Position numbers and translations under genes: made by a program
Shown: positions 10,167-24,054 of the stretch, one piece after another
Position numbering within the stretch: position 1 is the first letter of the stretch
How the letters are laid out: each line of letters starts with the position of its first letter
The notes under the pieces: model-generated
The model's input: the letters and a program-made list of their open reading frames with translations, nothing else
What the model was told of the DNA's origin: nothing
The model's database searches: none
Source of the DNA: Phytopythium helicoides
Lineage: Eukaryota > Oomycota > Peronosporomycetes > Pythiales > Pythiaceae
Assembly: GCA_024867545.1 (NCBI GenBank)
Contig: JANFNE010000046.1
Coordinates: forward strand, 1 to 64,000
Length of the DNA stretch: 64,000 nucleotides
Reading direction: 5' to 3'

Positions 10167-11071
10167 ATGGTGGACACGAGCGCGCCGACGAAGCGCACGG
10201 AGCGCGCGCTGGCCGAGGCCGAGGACAAGGTGGCGCGCGCCGAGGAGGCCGCGCGCGAGTACCAGGCGCAGCTGCTGCGCGCCGAGCAGGAGAAGAAGGC
10301 GCTGGAGGACGAGAACGACAAGCTGCGCGCGTCGATCCTCTCGCTCGCGCTGCAGAACGCGAGCGTCGACCTGCGCCGCGAGCACGTGCAGCTGCGCCAG
10401 ACGCTCGACTCGTACCAGACCAAGATCGACCAGATGCGAGAGATCTCGCTGCTGTCCGCGCGCGTCGTCGACAGGTAGGAGGAGGAGGAGGAGATGCGAG
10501 GGACGGATTCACGATTACACTGACGATCGATCGATCGCGATGCAGCCGCATCAAGACCAAGCAGGGGCGACAGTACGTCGAGTACAAGCTGCAGATCGAG
10601 ACGGACATCCGCGGCACGCTGGTGCTGTGGCACCGCTACAGCACGTTCCTGTACGAGCGGACCGCCATGCGCAAAAAAGGAATTGGTGGACGATAGACTG
10701 ACGCGCGTACGTGCTGCAGGAACCTCGCGGCCACGCTCAAGGCCAAAAACCCCACGAGCGAGCACGACATCCCGGAGCTCCAGACGCAGTCGCTCACGGG
10801 ATTCTTCTCGGACCAGCTCATCGTCGACCGCATCGCCAAGCTCAACGAGTTCCTGGACGTCGTGACCAAGGCGGACGAGTTCCAGTGGGGCATCCGGATA
10901 GACAAGGACACGTGCGTCTACAAGCGCAAGACCAAGCGCGGAGACCGCTCCTTCAGCGCGGGCTCGCGCGAGAGCATCGCCTCACTCACGCCCAGCACGC
11001 GCGACAGCGTCTTCATCGGCTCGGCGGGCTCCTCGCGGGCCTCGACCATGTCCATGGACTCGTTCTACTGA
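10167..11071 (+). CDS. Coiled-coil / PX-domain protein, paralogue of the myosin tail
   Basis: Probable phosphoinositide-binding peripheral membrane protein. Three exons, 10167-10474, 10546-10650 and 10720-11071, 254 aa; both introns (71 and 69 nt) are phase 2. Residues 1-95 form a charged coiled coil; the PX domain runs from about 92 to 215 (SARVVDSRIKTKQGRQYVEY, then the RGTL-LWHRYSTF core), followed by a Ser-rich tail ending SMDSFY. The PX part aligns end to end with the tail of the myosin 6 kb away ([41 protein letters not shown] are shared), but the myosin tail has no introns at the two positions used here. The pair therefore looks like a duplication of a coiled-coil/PX unit. The ATG at 10167 lies 28 bp after a conserved motif. 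Confidence 0.85.
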
Positions 11072-11347
11072 GGAGCTAGCCTGGACGGAGCGGAATTGAC
11101 CCAGGCGAGGAAATGAATACACGACGGACGGCGAGGAGAGCAGAGCGGGCAAGTGCACGAGTGGACACGAGAGGAAGGCGACCCAGGAACAGTAATTGCG
11201 TTGATATGTATCACCTTGAAGAAACTCCGCGTCTCGTCTTGATGCTATTCCAGTGAGCGCCGCTTCACCTGGCCGTTTTGTAGCAACCGCTGCCCGCAGC
11301 ACTCTGTCCAGGTCCAGCAGCCTTGCTTGTGTGTCGAGCAGCAGCGA
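11072..11347. other. Short spacer between PX and dynein genes
   Basis: About 275 bp containing the PX 3' end and the dynein 5' region. Open frames here are on both strands and short; nothing else is seen. Confidence 0.5.
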
Positions 11348-14300
11348 ATGGAGTCCGGAGACTCGCGGGACGGCGCCAGACGCCGAGGCGCGTCGCTCGG
11401 CCCGCAAGCCAGCCACATCCTGCAGCGGCTGTACGAGCCGCAGGTGGGGCCGGTTGCGAGCCCCACGAGTCCGGCGAAGGCTGCTCTCTCTCCGGTTAAA
11501 CGCGCGAATGGAGCTGCTGTAGGTGCTGGCGGCGGCCTCAAACCCCGGCTGAGGAAAAATGCCAGCGGCGTTAGTTTGCAGCCGGGCCAAGACTCGCCGC
11601 TCCTGTCTAAAACGAAGGGAATGCCGCCACCTGCAACTACTCTGAGCTCGTCCTGCAGCTCTACCAGCTTGCCGATTGGCGTCATGCACCCTAGTCTCAT
11701 GCAGGCAAGACCGAGCGAACACTGCTCGTCTTGGACCAAGCTAACCTTTTGCTTTTCTACCGTAGGCCTCCGAGAGGACGAGAAAGGTGCTCGACAAAGG
11801 ACGCAACGTCGCGAGCACCATCAGTCTGAGAGACCCTGCACTCGTGCCGAGCATTTCAGAGAGAGATGAAGACGCCACCGTGCCAAATACCAGAACATCC
11901 ACTGTCCACTCTCCGACGAAAAGTCCACAGCGAAGATCCAGGCGCGTGGGGTCTTCGGCAAGCACACCGATCTCGTTCACAGCGTCTCTAAATCTCGATC
12001 CGCGTTACGTGCACGAGTTCAAGTCAGGGAACTTTTTGTACCTGCGGCGTAAACCTCAGTCGGATCTGGTCATGTACGACCTCGAAGTCGTCGAGCACTT
12101 CGAGGTCGATCGCACAAATTATTTCACTATGAGCATGGAGGGCGTGACACACTTCACAAGCGAGTACTCGGAATTCTGGCCGTTGGACAAGTGGGAGCTC
12201 GAGTACTCGCGCTTCATGCAGCTCCTTGCAATCCCCTTCTTCCAAAAGTACAAGCTCTGGAAAAACTTCAACATGTGGAAGCAGACAGTCCGCACATTCA
12301 AGACCCGCAACGCCAAGAAAGCCCTCAACGAGAAGCTCTTCTTGCTCGCTCCTAGTCTGCAACGCACACTTCTCGGCCTGCGCGCTCTCTGTCTCGAAGT
12401 CGCGAATCTCGAAATGATCAGTTTCAGTCCCAAGAAGACTTACTCGCTGAAAGAGTTTGCGCTCGAACAGGCCCGAGCTCGCAGCCTTGTGACAGAGCAA
12501 TTAGCGCAGTTCTCGGCCAAGTCGCTCAAAATGTGCGTGCGCGCATGCGACGACGTGATTGATGCGTTCTTGGAGGCAAACAAGATATCCGCTGATCACA
12601 AAATGACTTTTATGGAGCGCGCAGCACTACGAAAGCAGTGCCGCGTGCTCACCAACTTTCTTCGACTTGCTGATTTTCTCACTATTGACGCGACCATACA
12701 GCTCACAGTTCGCTCCTTTCAACGGCTAAACGATATTCTAAAAGCGGGAAAAGCGCAGCTTGCTGCCGCCACATCGAGCGCAGATGCGAGTGCCACAACA
12801 GTACAACCATCAGGATCGAGTGCAGCTTCGGTAAAACCAACCAGTTCGGTTGTGAGTAACGCAAAAAGCGCTGCAAGTGGAGGCAAGGGATCCTCCAAGG
12901 CATCAGTAGCTGGCCAAAACATGCCTCCCACAGTGTTCACTCCCATCTTTGCTGTTGAAGTCGAGATGGAGGGAGCTAGTGGGTCCATGAGTGCAATCCC
13001 TAGCCACGACTCTTGGAATGCAGCACTGCAAAACGCACTCAAAGAAGCTCTCCGGATGGTCGAGACACCTGCACGGCACCTCGGGCATGAATCCCTGGCT
13101 CCATACACTACTGCTAGTGCGGAGGATGAGGGGAAAAACGTCTGGTCCGTTGAGCAGCTCAACGTGGCACTAATCTTGAATGAAGACGTCAAGTTCAGCA
13201 TGCTGACGAATGAAATCTTTGTTGCGTTAGACGAAGCATTTGAAGCAGTTGAAGACTACATGGAGGTGTTCACACCATACCACCAGATTTACTCGGAGAA
13301 CGAAGGACAGGTTACTCAGATGACTGAGACGTATGAGAACGCACCTCTCGAGCTCTTTTCGGACTCGATTGAAAAATACAAGGCACAGGGGCAATCGTTC
13401 CAGGACATTCCGGATGCCGCTACTGTTGGCATCTTCCGTGTTGATTCCTCCCAGTTCAAAGGCCGCCTGCTTCCCAACCCTGAAAAGTGTGTGTTGGGAA
13501 TCCGCACCCTGATCCCGAAGCTTATGAAGCGCACCAGCACGGCCCTGCTAGAGACCATCAACGAGCTGTCACCAATTGCGTTCTCATCGCCTTCATCACC
13601 TGATAGCTTTGTCAAGAAAGTCGTCCACATGGAAAAAGTGAGCGCAATGCTGCCAGAGCTGCGTAACAGATACCGACGAGTCTACGAGATGGGTATTCTC
13701 ATGGATAACTACGATTGGCGAGTGCCGGACGATCTGAAAGAAGACATCATCCTCATGAAAGAAGGCGTGCTGAGCCTTGAAGGCACAGTGACCAAGTTTG
13801 AGGGCGAAGTTGACGCAGACACCGCTCGCTTTTCGCAAATCATTCTCGAAAGTATCACACCTTTGAACCGCAGTGTCGTCATGCTGCAAGAGAAGCTAGA
13901 TCATCCAAAACTGACAACCATCCGCACACCAATGAGTGAGGCGCTGGCGTATCTCAAGAGCCAAGAAGAGACACTCAACCAACTCGTGGAAGAGTCCAAA
14001 ACTCTTGCAATGTACCAGACACAGCTCAAACAGCCTGTAAGTGAGTTCAATGAGCTCAACGAAGTCATGGGGCATTTCGATCTCAAGATGAAGCTGTGGG
14101 CTGGGCTCAACGACTGGCAATCGCTTACTACAAAGTACTCGGATACGGCATTTGACGATATTGACGTCGGCACAATCAGCAAACAAGTGCAGATGTACGT
14201 CAAAGTCGCTTATCAGGCGCAAAAAGCGTTACCTGGTAACGAAGCAGCAGACCTTTTGCAACGAGAGGTTGACAAGTTTAAGCTTGCATTGCCGGTTGTC

Positions 14301-17300
14301 ACCGATCTACGGTCACCAGCACTGAAAGACCGACACTGGAACCAGATCCATCAGATTCTGGGATTTCAAATGAAAGGGGAGAAGAACATTACATTAGGTG
14401 CATTGATTGAGAAGAACGTGATGAAGCATTGTGAGGCTGTTAGCGCAATTGCCGTGTCAGCTCAACAAGAAGCTGTCCTTGAGGAGATGCTTAAGAAAGT
14501 GACAGATGCTTGGGCTACTACCGAGTTCGAGGTCAAACCATACAAGGAATCGAAGGACGTTTTTGTCCTGGGTAGTTTCGAAGAGGTGACAGTCAAGTTA
14601 GATGACTCTATCGTGACAATCAGCACCATCATGGGCTCGCGGTTCATTGGTGCTATTCAGGACGAAGTCGAGTCTTGGCGTAAGAAGCTCGTGACACTGC
14701 AAGAAACTCTAGACGAATGGCTCCTTGTCCAAAAGAACTGGATGTACCTCGAGAATATTTTCTCTGCACCCGACATCCAGCGACAACTACCGGATGCGTC
14801 AAAGATATTTTCGCATGTTGACGCTTCGTGGAAGTCAATCATGCGGCGCACGAATGAGAACCCGCACGTGCTCACAGCAGGTACTTTTCCAGGCATCAAA
14901 GAGACATTGCAGCAGCACAATGCACATCTCGACAAAATTCAAAAGAATCTTGAGGACTATCTCGAGACAAAGCGCATGGCCTTTCCTCGCTTCTACTTTC
15001 TTTCTAACGACGAGTTACTCGAAATCCTTGCGCAGTCCAAAAATCCACAAGCAGTGCAGCCCCACTTACGCAAATGCTTTGAGAACCTCGTCAAGCTTGA
15101 CTTTGGTGATGTACCCGGCAGCGTCGACATGATTGCCATGTATTCGTCAGAAAACGAGCGTGTGCCGCTCGGGAAGAACCTCAAAGCGCGCGGTAATGTC
15201 GAGGACTGGCTCAAAGCACTTGAGGTGAGCATGAAGCAGTCCATTTTCAAGCTGATGAAGGCGGGGCTACTGGACTACGACACCAAAGCGAGAGCGGACT
15301 GGGTATGTGATCATCCAGGACAAGTGGTCGCTACAGTCGCACAAATGACGTGGGCAAGAAACACCGAAGAGGCATTAACCCCGAAACCTGACTCGAATCC
15401 CGTGGATGAAATGCACAAATGGTATAAACAAGTAGTTTTCGAGCTCAACGAACTAATCATCAAGATTCGTGGAGATTTGACATCGCTCGAGCGCAAAGTC
15501 ATCGTGGCGCTGGTCACCACTGACGTGCATGCGCGTGATATTGTCGAATCGTTGTGGAAAGAGAAAGTAGACACCATCGGTAATTTCATCTGGCAGCAGC
15601 AACTGCGGTACTACTGGGACACGCAAGCTGACGACGTGCTGATTAAGCACTCGGATTCGATCATCCAGTATGGATACGAGTATATGGGGGCCACCTCTCG
15701 CCTCGTGATCACTCCTCTCACTGATCGTTGTTGGATGACATTAACGGGAGCGTACGGTATGAAGCTTGGAGCTGCTCCAGCTGGTCCAGCAGGAACCGGG
15801 AAGACAGAGAGTAGCAAGGATTTGGCAAAAGCAATGGCGATTCAATGCGTTGTGTTCAACTGCAGCGACCAAATCGACTACAAGATGATGGGAAAGCTCT
15901 TTCGCGGTCTTGCTCAAGCCGGAAACTGGACGTGTCTTGACGAGTTTAATCGCATCGACATCGAGGTGTTGTCTGTCGTGGCGCAGCAGCTCCTCATTTT
16001 GCGTGAGGGGCGTATCCAGAACAAGGAGCACATCAATTTCATGGGAATTGAGATACTCCTCAAGGACCACCACGTGATTGTGACCATGAATCCAGGTTAC
16101 GCAGGTCGTACTGAATTGCCGGACAATCTGAAAGTCTGCTTTCGGCCTGTTTCCATGATGGTTCCTGATTACGCGCTTATTGCTGAGATTATGTTGTTTG
16201 CTGAGGGATTTTCCGACGCCCGCACGCTGTCGCGGAAGATGTCCAAGCTCTATATTCTGTGCAGTGAGCAGCTTTCTCAGCAGCCGCACTACGACTATGG
16301 ACTTCGAGCCGTCAAGTCAGTGCTCGTCATGGCTGGATCTCTCAAGCGCGCCAACCCGGATATCAACGAGGATGTCACACTAATCCGAGCATTGCGAGAC
16401 AGCAACATTCCGAAGTTCCTCGCAGATGACCTACCGCTATTCCACGCCATTGTGCTGGACCTGTTTCCAGGAACGTACATTCCCCCTCACGACTACGGAG
16501 AGCTGCAGGCAGCTTTAGAAGAAGAGATCACCAAAGCTGGACTGCAGAAGGTACCTACGTACATTACCAAAGTGATCCAGCTATTTGATATCTTCAACGT
16601 GCGCTTTGGCGGGACGCTAGTTGGACCGACGGGAGCAGGAAAGTCTTCTTGTTATAGAACTTTGCAGTCTACAATGACATCTCTGCGAGCACGTGGAGCA
16701 AAGAATCCCGTATACCAAACTGTCCATGCGCGGGTACTCAACCCCAAGTGTATTTCCATGGGCGAGCTCTACGGCGAGTTCAATGAGGCAACACAGGAGT
16801 GGCACGACGGTCTTGCGTCCACGATAATGCGCGAGGCAGTGGCAGATGAGACGCCCGACATGAAGTGGACAGTATTTGATGGACCAATTGATGCCCTCTG
16901 GATCGAGAACATGAATACGGTGCTGGATGACAACATGACGCTGTGTTTAGCCAATGGTGAGCGAATCAAGCTGAAGCACGAAATGAAGATGCTCTTTGAA
17001 GTCATGGATCTTGCAGTGGCGTCACCCGCCACTGTTAGTCGGATTGGTGTTGTATACATGACAGCAACAGATCTCGGCTGGCAGCCATTCGTCAAAACCT
17101 GGGTTGAACAGGATTTCCCTAAAGGGATCCCACCGGAAAGTATTCAAAAGTTTGAAAGTAATATTGCCTTGTATGTCGATAAGTGCATCCAGTTCGTCCG
17201 TAAGAAGTGTAAGGAGCTCGTACCAACAGTTGATATTAACCTCGCAACCAGCTTGTGTCGACTTTTTGGCCAACTTGTGACTTCGAATTCTGGAAGTGAG

Positions 17301-20300
17301 GGAACGGCATCCATGTTTGAGTCTCTCAAACCCGAAGAGCTTCTAGAGCTACTTGACAAAGTGTTCATGTTCTCGCTTATATGGTCAATCGGGGCATCAA
17401 TGACGTCCGAGCGGCACGAAGAATTTGACAGCTTCTTACGAGAGCTAACTGCTGATGCACGACTTGGATTGCCGAACTCTGGACTCGTTTTTGATTACTT
17501 CGTCGACATGGAGCAGCGAAAGTTTCGACACTGGCAAGAGATCGTCCCCAAGTTTGTTTACAATCCCCAGACGCCATACTTCAAAATGACCGTACCAACT
17601 CCTGACTCGGTTCGGTTTACATTCTTGTTGCGAGCGCTGACAGCCGCCAGGACTCCGGCATACGTAACGGGAGTCACAGGTACTGGAAAGACAGTCACGG
17701 TCCAAGACTTATTGCTAGAGCTCACTGGCGGCGGGGGAGCTAGCAATGCAGAAGGGGAGGAGGCGGCTGCACCGGTTGCCTCCAAGTTTATGACCATGGT
17801 CATCAACTTTTCCGCGCAGACATCGTCCCTCGTCACACAATTGACGATAGAAAATAAACTGGAGAAAAAGCGCAAAAACTTACTCGGACCTGTCGCCGGT
17901 AAGCGGATGATTATCTTTGTTGACGATGTGAACTTGCCTGCTGTCGAAGAATACGGTGCACAAGCACCTATCGAACTATTGCGACAATTCCTGGACTTTG
18001 GTGGATTTTACGATCGCGACAAGCTATTCTGGAAGGAAATTTCAGATACAATGCTGCTTGCATCAGCCGCACCAGCCGGTGGCGGTCGCTCACATTGCAC
18101 ACCGCGATTTGTCCGACACTTCCATGTGCTCAGCATGTACCCTGCAGGCGAGCCGTCACTAAAGCTGATTTTCTCTTCGATTCTCGGTGGCTTTTTGGAC
18201 AAATTTCCACCGGCAGTTAAAGCTATGAAAGACGGCGTTATATCCAGTATCATCGAAATCTACAACCGCGTAACGCTCGAACTGCTGCCAACACCGAGTA
18301 AATTTCACTACACATTCAACTTGCGAGATGTGTCGAAGGTATTCCAAGGTATTCTCATGATCACGGCCTCAAAGTGTCCAGATGCTGATATGATGAATCG
18401 GCTGTGGATCCATGAAACCTCCCGCGTTTTCCAGGATCGGCTGAACAACGCCCCCGATCAACAGTGGTACGAGGAGCTCGTGTGCTCCCTATTGGCACGT
18501 TTCTTTTCCTGCAACTGGAATGCCGAGACACTTTTCCACTCTCCATGTCCGTTGACTTTTGGTGACTTCTTCAAGCCAGGGGCACCTACACCACAATACG
18601 AGTACTGTAATGACATTGGGAAGATCACCAAGATCATGGACGACTTCCTCGAGAACTATAACGTGAGCTTTGCCAACAAAATGAACCTGGTCTTCTTCCG
18701 CGACGCAGTGAGTCACTTGGCGCGCCTCGCACGAATTCTCCGTCAACCCCGAGGCAACGCTATGCTAATCGGTGTCGGGGGCAGTGGAAAGCAGTCACTC
18801 GCAAGACTTGCCGCGTTTATGGTCGAAGCGAAGTGCGTGCAGATCGAGATCACTCGTGGGTACGGCACAAATGAGTTCCACGAAGATTTAAAGAAAATGA
18901 TGATCAGCACGGGCGTAGGAGGGCAATCAACGGTCTTTCTATTTACTGACAGCCAGATTGTCGAGGAGAGCTTTCTTGAAGACATTAACAACGTGCTCAA
19001 CAGTGGAGAAGTGCCAAACCTCTTTCCTCAGGATGAGATGGATCGAATTATCGCTGACATGCGACCAGTGGTCAAGTCCCTAGACCTACCAGAGACCCGT
19101 GACAACTGTGTTGCCACGTTTATTGAGAGAGTGCGCAACTATCTTCATGTGGTTCTGGCCATGTCACCTGTTGGCTCAGCCCTCCGTGTGCGGTGTCGCG
19201 CGTTCCCGTCCCTCATCAATTGCTGTACTATTGATTGGTACATGAATTGGCCGCGTGAGGCTCTACAGTCAGTTGCGGATCGATTGCTTGCTAACGTGGC
19301 GTTGCCCTCTGAACAAGTCCGTACCGCACTGGTTGACATGTGTTCTATTGTTCACACATCTTCGAACGATCTCGGTGAAGAGTTTCTCGCTCAACTTCAG
19401 CGTCACGTGTACACGACACCCAAGAGTTACCTTGACCTCATTAGTTTGTATCTAAAAATGCTCCAAGAAAAGCGAGCGGTGCTTCAGACCATCAAAAACC
19501 GCATGGAAGTTGGTGTCAAGAAGCTGGAGGAGACAAACGGAATCGTTGACTCTCTCAAAACGGAGCTGATCCAACTTCAGCCCATTTTACAGAAGAAGGC
19601 CGTGGAAGCTGAGGAGCTGCTCAAACGCGTGTCCGTGGATCAGCAAGCTGCTGCCATCGTGCGTGAGAGAGTTTCTCAAGATGAGGCTACAGTGACGCAG
19701 CAGGCGGCTGAAGTGGCTGTCGTGCAAGCAGACGCACAAAAAGACCTTGATGTGGCTATGCCAGCGCTAAACAACGCGATCAAAGCGCTTGATAGTCTGT
19801 CCAAGAATGATATCACCGAGGTCAAATCGTTTGCAAAGCCTCCTGCAGCTGTTGAGAGTGTCATGAACGCCGTTTGCCTTCTATTAAATGAGAAGCAAAG
19901 CTGGGATGCAGCGAAGAAAGTTCTCAGTGACGTTGCGTTCCTGGATCGACTCAAGAACTACGACAAGGATAATATCCCTGCGGCAATCCTAAAGAAGCTT
20001 AGCGTAGTCGTGGCAGATCCAGGTATGGCTGTCGACGTCGTCTCAAAGGTTTCCAAGGCGGCTACGTCCCTGTGCATGTGGGTCCACGCCATGGACGTGT
20101 ACTCTAAAGTAGCAAAGGAGGTTGGACCCAAACGCGAAAACCTAGAGCGAATGAACGCGAAGCTTGCAGAAGCCAATGGTGTGCTCCAGCAGAAGCGTGA
20201 CGAGCTACGCATCGTCAACGAAAACGTCGCACAGCTAGAGAAGCAGTGCCGGGACACACTGGAAGAGAAGGATAAGCTAGCACGTGATGCCGAGACGACC

Positions 20301-23300
20301 GAGAAGCGGCTTGGCCGAGCTGAGAAGCTCATTTCGGGTCTGTCTGTCGAGGGTGCACGCTGGAAAGAGACCGTATCATTCTTGACAGAGTCCATCTTGG
20401 CACAGATCGGCGACGTATTCCTCGCAGCTGCGTCCATTTCGTACTACGGTCCCTTTACTGGTGCGTTTCGGCAGCGAATTGTTGACAAGTGGTTGACCCA
20501 CGCACAGGAGCTAGGGATCCCATGTTCGCCCAATTACAGTTTATCTAACGCGCTGGGAAGTCCTGTCGAAATTCGGGAATGGCAGCTCAACGGACTTCCG
20601 ACTGACTCAACATCCAGCGATAATGCAATCCTTGTGACAAGAGGGGAGCGTTGGCCCTTGATGATTGACCCTCAAGGTCAGGCAAACAAGTGGATCAAAA
20701 AGACTTACAGCCAAGGCGGGCGTCTTGAAGTTACAAAAATGACGAATGCCAACCTGTTGCGAGCGTTGGAGACGTGTATCCGCAACGGCAAGGCACTGCT
20801 GATTGAGGATATTGATGAAGCTTTGGAGCCTGCACTGGAGCCGATTCTTCAAAAAGCAGTGTTTAAGCAAGGTGGTCGGTTGCTCATCCGTCTGGGTGAC
20901 TCTGACGTAGACTACGATCCAGCTTTTAAGTTGTTCCTAACGACAAAGCTGCCGAACCCGCACTACTTACCTGAAGTATATATCAAAGTGACAGTGATCA
21001 ACTTCACAGTGACGATGGATGGTTTAGAGGATCAGCTCCTAGGTGATGTGGTGCGGCACGAACGGCCCGACATCGAGGAGAAGAAGAACCGACTGGTAGT
21101 AACCATGGCCCAAGACAAAAAGCAACTCAAGGATATCGAAGAGCGCATTTTGCGCCAGCTCTCTGAGTCCTCTGGAAACGTTCTTGATGACCAAGATCTC
21201 ATTGACACACTGCAATCGTCAAATGCGACGTCACGCATAATCAAGGAGCGAGTGATTGAGTCAGAGGCGACCGAGATTGAAATCAACAAAGCGCGAGAGG
21301 CATATCGAGGTGTCGCAACCCGCGGATCTATTATCTACTTCGTTGTGGCAAACCTGGCACTCATCGACCCTATGTACCAGTACTCGTTGCCGTTCTTCCA
21401 GCGGTTGTTCAACATTTGTTTCGACGAAGCTCCAAAGGCTGACAATCTCCAGACACGACTTACGAATCTGATTGTATTCCAGACGCGATACATGTATGTC
21501 AACATCTGCCGCGGGCTATTTGAGGTCCACAAGGTGCTCTTCTCGATGCTCATCTGCTGCAAGATCCTGCTGCATTCTGGGAAGATGGCACCTCGAGAGT
21601 GGTCACTATATCTGCGAGGTGCTGGGGTGGCATCTTCTAGCAGTGATATGAAAAACCCACAACCAGATCGGCTGTCAGAAGCGCAGTGGACGTTGATGCA
21701 GGAGCTGGAGACGCTTGTGACGGGCTATGAACGTACTACTGAAGGTGATGACTCGGGCGAGGTACCGATCTACGCCTTCAAAGGTGTCTGTGCGTCGGTG
21801 GCAGCATCGTGGCCGGTATGGAAGAGCTGGCTCGCAGACCCAGCATTCCTTGCTGGAGGTCGCTTTCCCGAAGGCTACGGCCCTCCCCGACTTACTGCAT
21901 TCCAGTTGGTTTTACTCCTGAAGGGGCTTGCGGAGGAAAAAGTTCCTCAAGCCGTGCTGCACTTGATCGCAACCGAGATGGGTCCTGAGTTCGGTCGTCT
22001 AGCCCCTACCGCGATGGAAGAGATATACAACGATACGGATCGCAAAACACCATGCATTTTCGTGCTGTCAGCAGGAGCTGATCCGACTGGAATGCTCCTT
22101 CGCTTCGCTCGAGAACGAGGGTTTTCTGACCGATTACATGTCATTTCGCTTGGCCAAGGGCAGGGCCCTCGTGCTGAGGCACTCATTGAGTCGAGCCAAG
22201 GCTCTGGAGATTGGGTACTCCTTCAAAACTGCCACCTTGCCAAAAGTTGGATGCCCAAGCTCGAGCGGATAGTCGAAGGCCTCGGACAGAAACCCGATGA
22301 CGACTCTGGCAATACGGCGACGTTCAGACTATTCCTGACTAGTTTCCCGGCATCTTACTTCCCCGTGACGGTGCTGCAGAATGGTATCAAACTCACCAAC
22401 GAGCCACCCAAAGGCATTCGTGCTAATTTGCTACGATCTTTCAACACTCTGGTGACGGAGGATGTAGTCGATGCGTTCGAGTCGCTTGGCGAGTTCGAAG
22501 ACGGACTGCGAAAGAACGCGGCGTGGAAGCCGCTGCTGTGTGGCCTTACATTCTTTCATGCCGTCATTCAGGAGCGACGGAAGTTTGGACCCCTCGGTTG
22601 GAACATCCGCTATGAGTTCAATGATACCGATCTGGAGACGTCACTCGCGAGTCTGCGTAAGTTTTTGGAACAGCAGCCGCATGTGCCCTGGGATGCACTT
22701 CGGTATGTGACGGGACAAATCAACTACGGAGGTCGCGTGACAGATGACTGGGACCGTCGGTGCCTCATGAGCCTACTCGATAACTACTATGCTACTGATG
22801 TGGTGTTCAATCCTCGTGAATATGCTTTCTCTGCGTCAGGGACGTACCGCGTGCCAGTCGAGATGACTCACTCAGGAATTGTTCAGTATCTGGACTCATT
22901 GCCAGCATTTGATGATCCCGAGCTATTTGGCATGCATGAAAACGCTAACGTGGCTTATGAGCGAAATGAGAGTGCCAACATGACTCGACTACTTCTTTCA
23001 CTTGAGCCAAGAGATGGTGGTGGTGGTGGTGGAGCTGGTGGTGCCGTCATCTCCAACGATCAGCGAGTACTGGATATTGCTATTTCTATTCAGGAGTCTC
23101 TGCCGCCCAACATGTCAGTCGCAGACGAAGCTGGGCCAACAACTTTCAAGACCCGTGTCGTTGCAGGAACAGATACGGTTGTTATGGATTCGCTAGCGAC
23201 AGTGCTGAGCCAAGAGCTCGTCAAGTTCAACACATTGCTAGATCGTATGAGGGTTTCTTTAGCCGACCTCCAACGAGCCATTCACGGCCAAATCGTCATG

Positions 23301-23933
23301 AGCTCGGACTTGGACAACATGTTCACAGCTTTCATGAACTCGCGCGTTCCACCTCTGTGGAGCTCTGTGGGGTTTGCATCACTCAAACCGCTGGGGTCTT
23401 GGGTCAAGGACTTGCTCTCAAGAGTTGCGTTTTTCCGAAAGTGGCTCGTCAATGGCGAACCACCGGTGTTCCGCCTCGATGTCTTTTTCTTCCCTCAGGG
23501 TTTCATGACTGGCACCCTGCAAAATTATGCACGAAAGTACCAGGCTGCCATCGATTCGCTAGCGTTCACTTTCCATGTCATGGACGTCGACAGCGCTGAC
23601 GAATTGCCCAATAGCCCCACGGATGGTATCTATGTCGATGGACTTTGGCTTCAAGGTGCGAGGTGGTCACCATCTAGACGGAGACTGGAAGATGCAAGAT
23701 CAGGCGAGATGTTCTCACCCATGTCCATCATCCACTTTCTCCCTGCCGCCAACGTGGCTCGATCACCTGATGAGTACCCATGCCCAATTTACAAGACATC
23801 AGTGCGGCAGGGAACATTGTCCACGACAGGCATCTCGACCAACTTTGTGCTTGCTGTTTATTTGCCGACAGAGAAGAGGCCGGCATACTGGGTTATGAAT
23901 GGCGCTGCGTTCTTGCTCAACCTCGACGATTAG
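11348..23933 (+). CDS. Axonemal inner-arm dynein heavy chain
   Basis: Minus-end microtubule motor of the flagellar inner arm, needed for zoospore motility. Two exons: 11348-11704 and a single 12.2-kb exon 11766-23933, about 4174 aa. The intron (61 nt) appears to use a GC-AG boundary (CAG|GCAAGA) with a CTAAC branch-like site near 11741 and acceptor CCGTAG. Four P-loops mark AAA1-AAA4: GPAGTGKT (about 1458), GPTGAGKS (about 1739), GVTGTGKT (about 2088) and GVGGSGKQ (about 2455). A coiled-coil stalk follows near residues 2700-2950, and the end (RQGTLSTTGISTNFV...) is typical of single-headed inner-arm chains (DNAH1/3/7 group). The N-terminal 120 residues and a Ser/Ala-rich insert (about 450-500) are low-complexity; a GGT run near 23018 encodes polyglycine. 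The length fits the family. Codon use is less GC-biased than the flanking genes. Confidence 0.93.
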
Positions 23934-24054
23934 ATCGTGCGTATGCAGGGCGATGGATTCGAACGTGAGTAAGAGGTGTAACAGATGAAATAGATTGACT
24001 CTTCACCATCCAAAATCTCGAGAAGCAAAAGGTGCAACTTCTACTGCTTACCCA

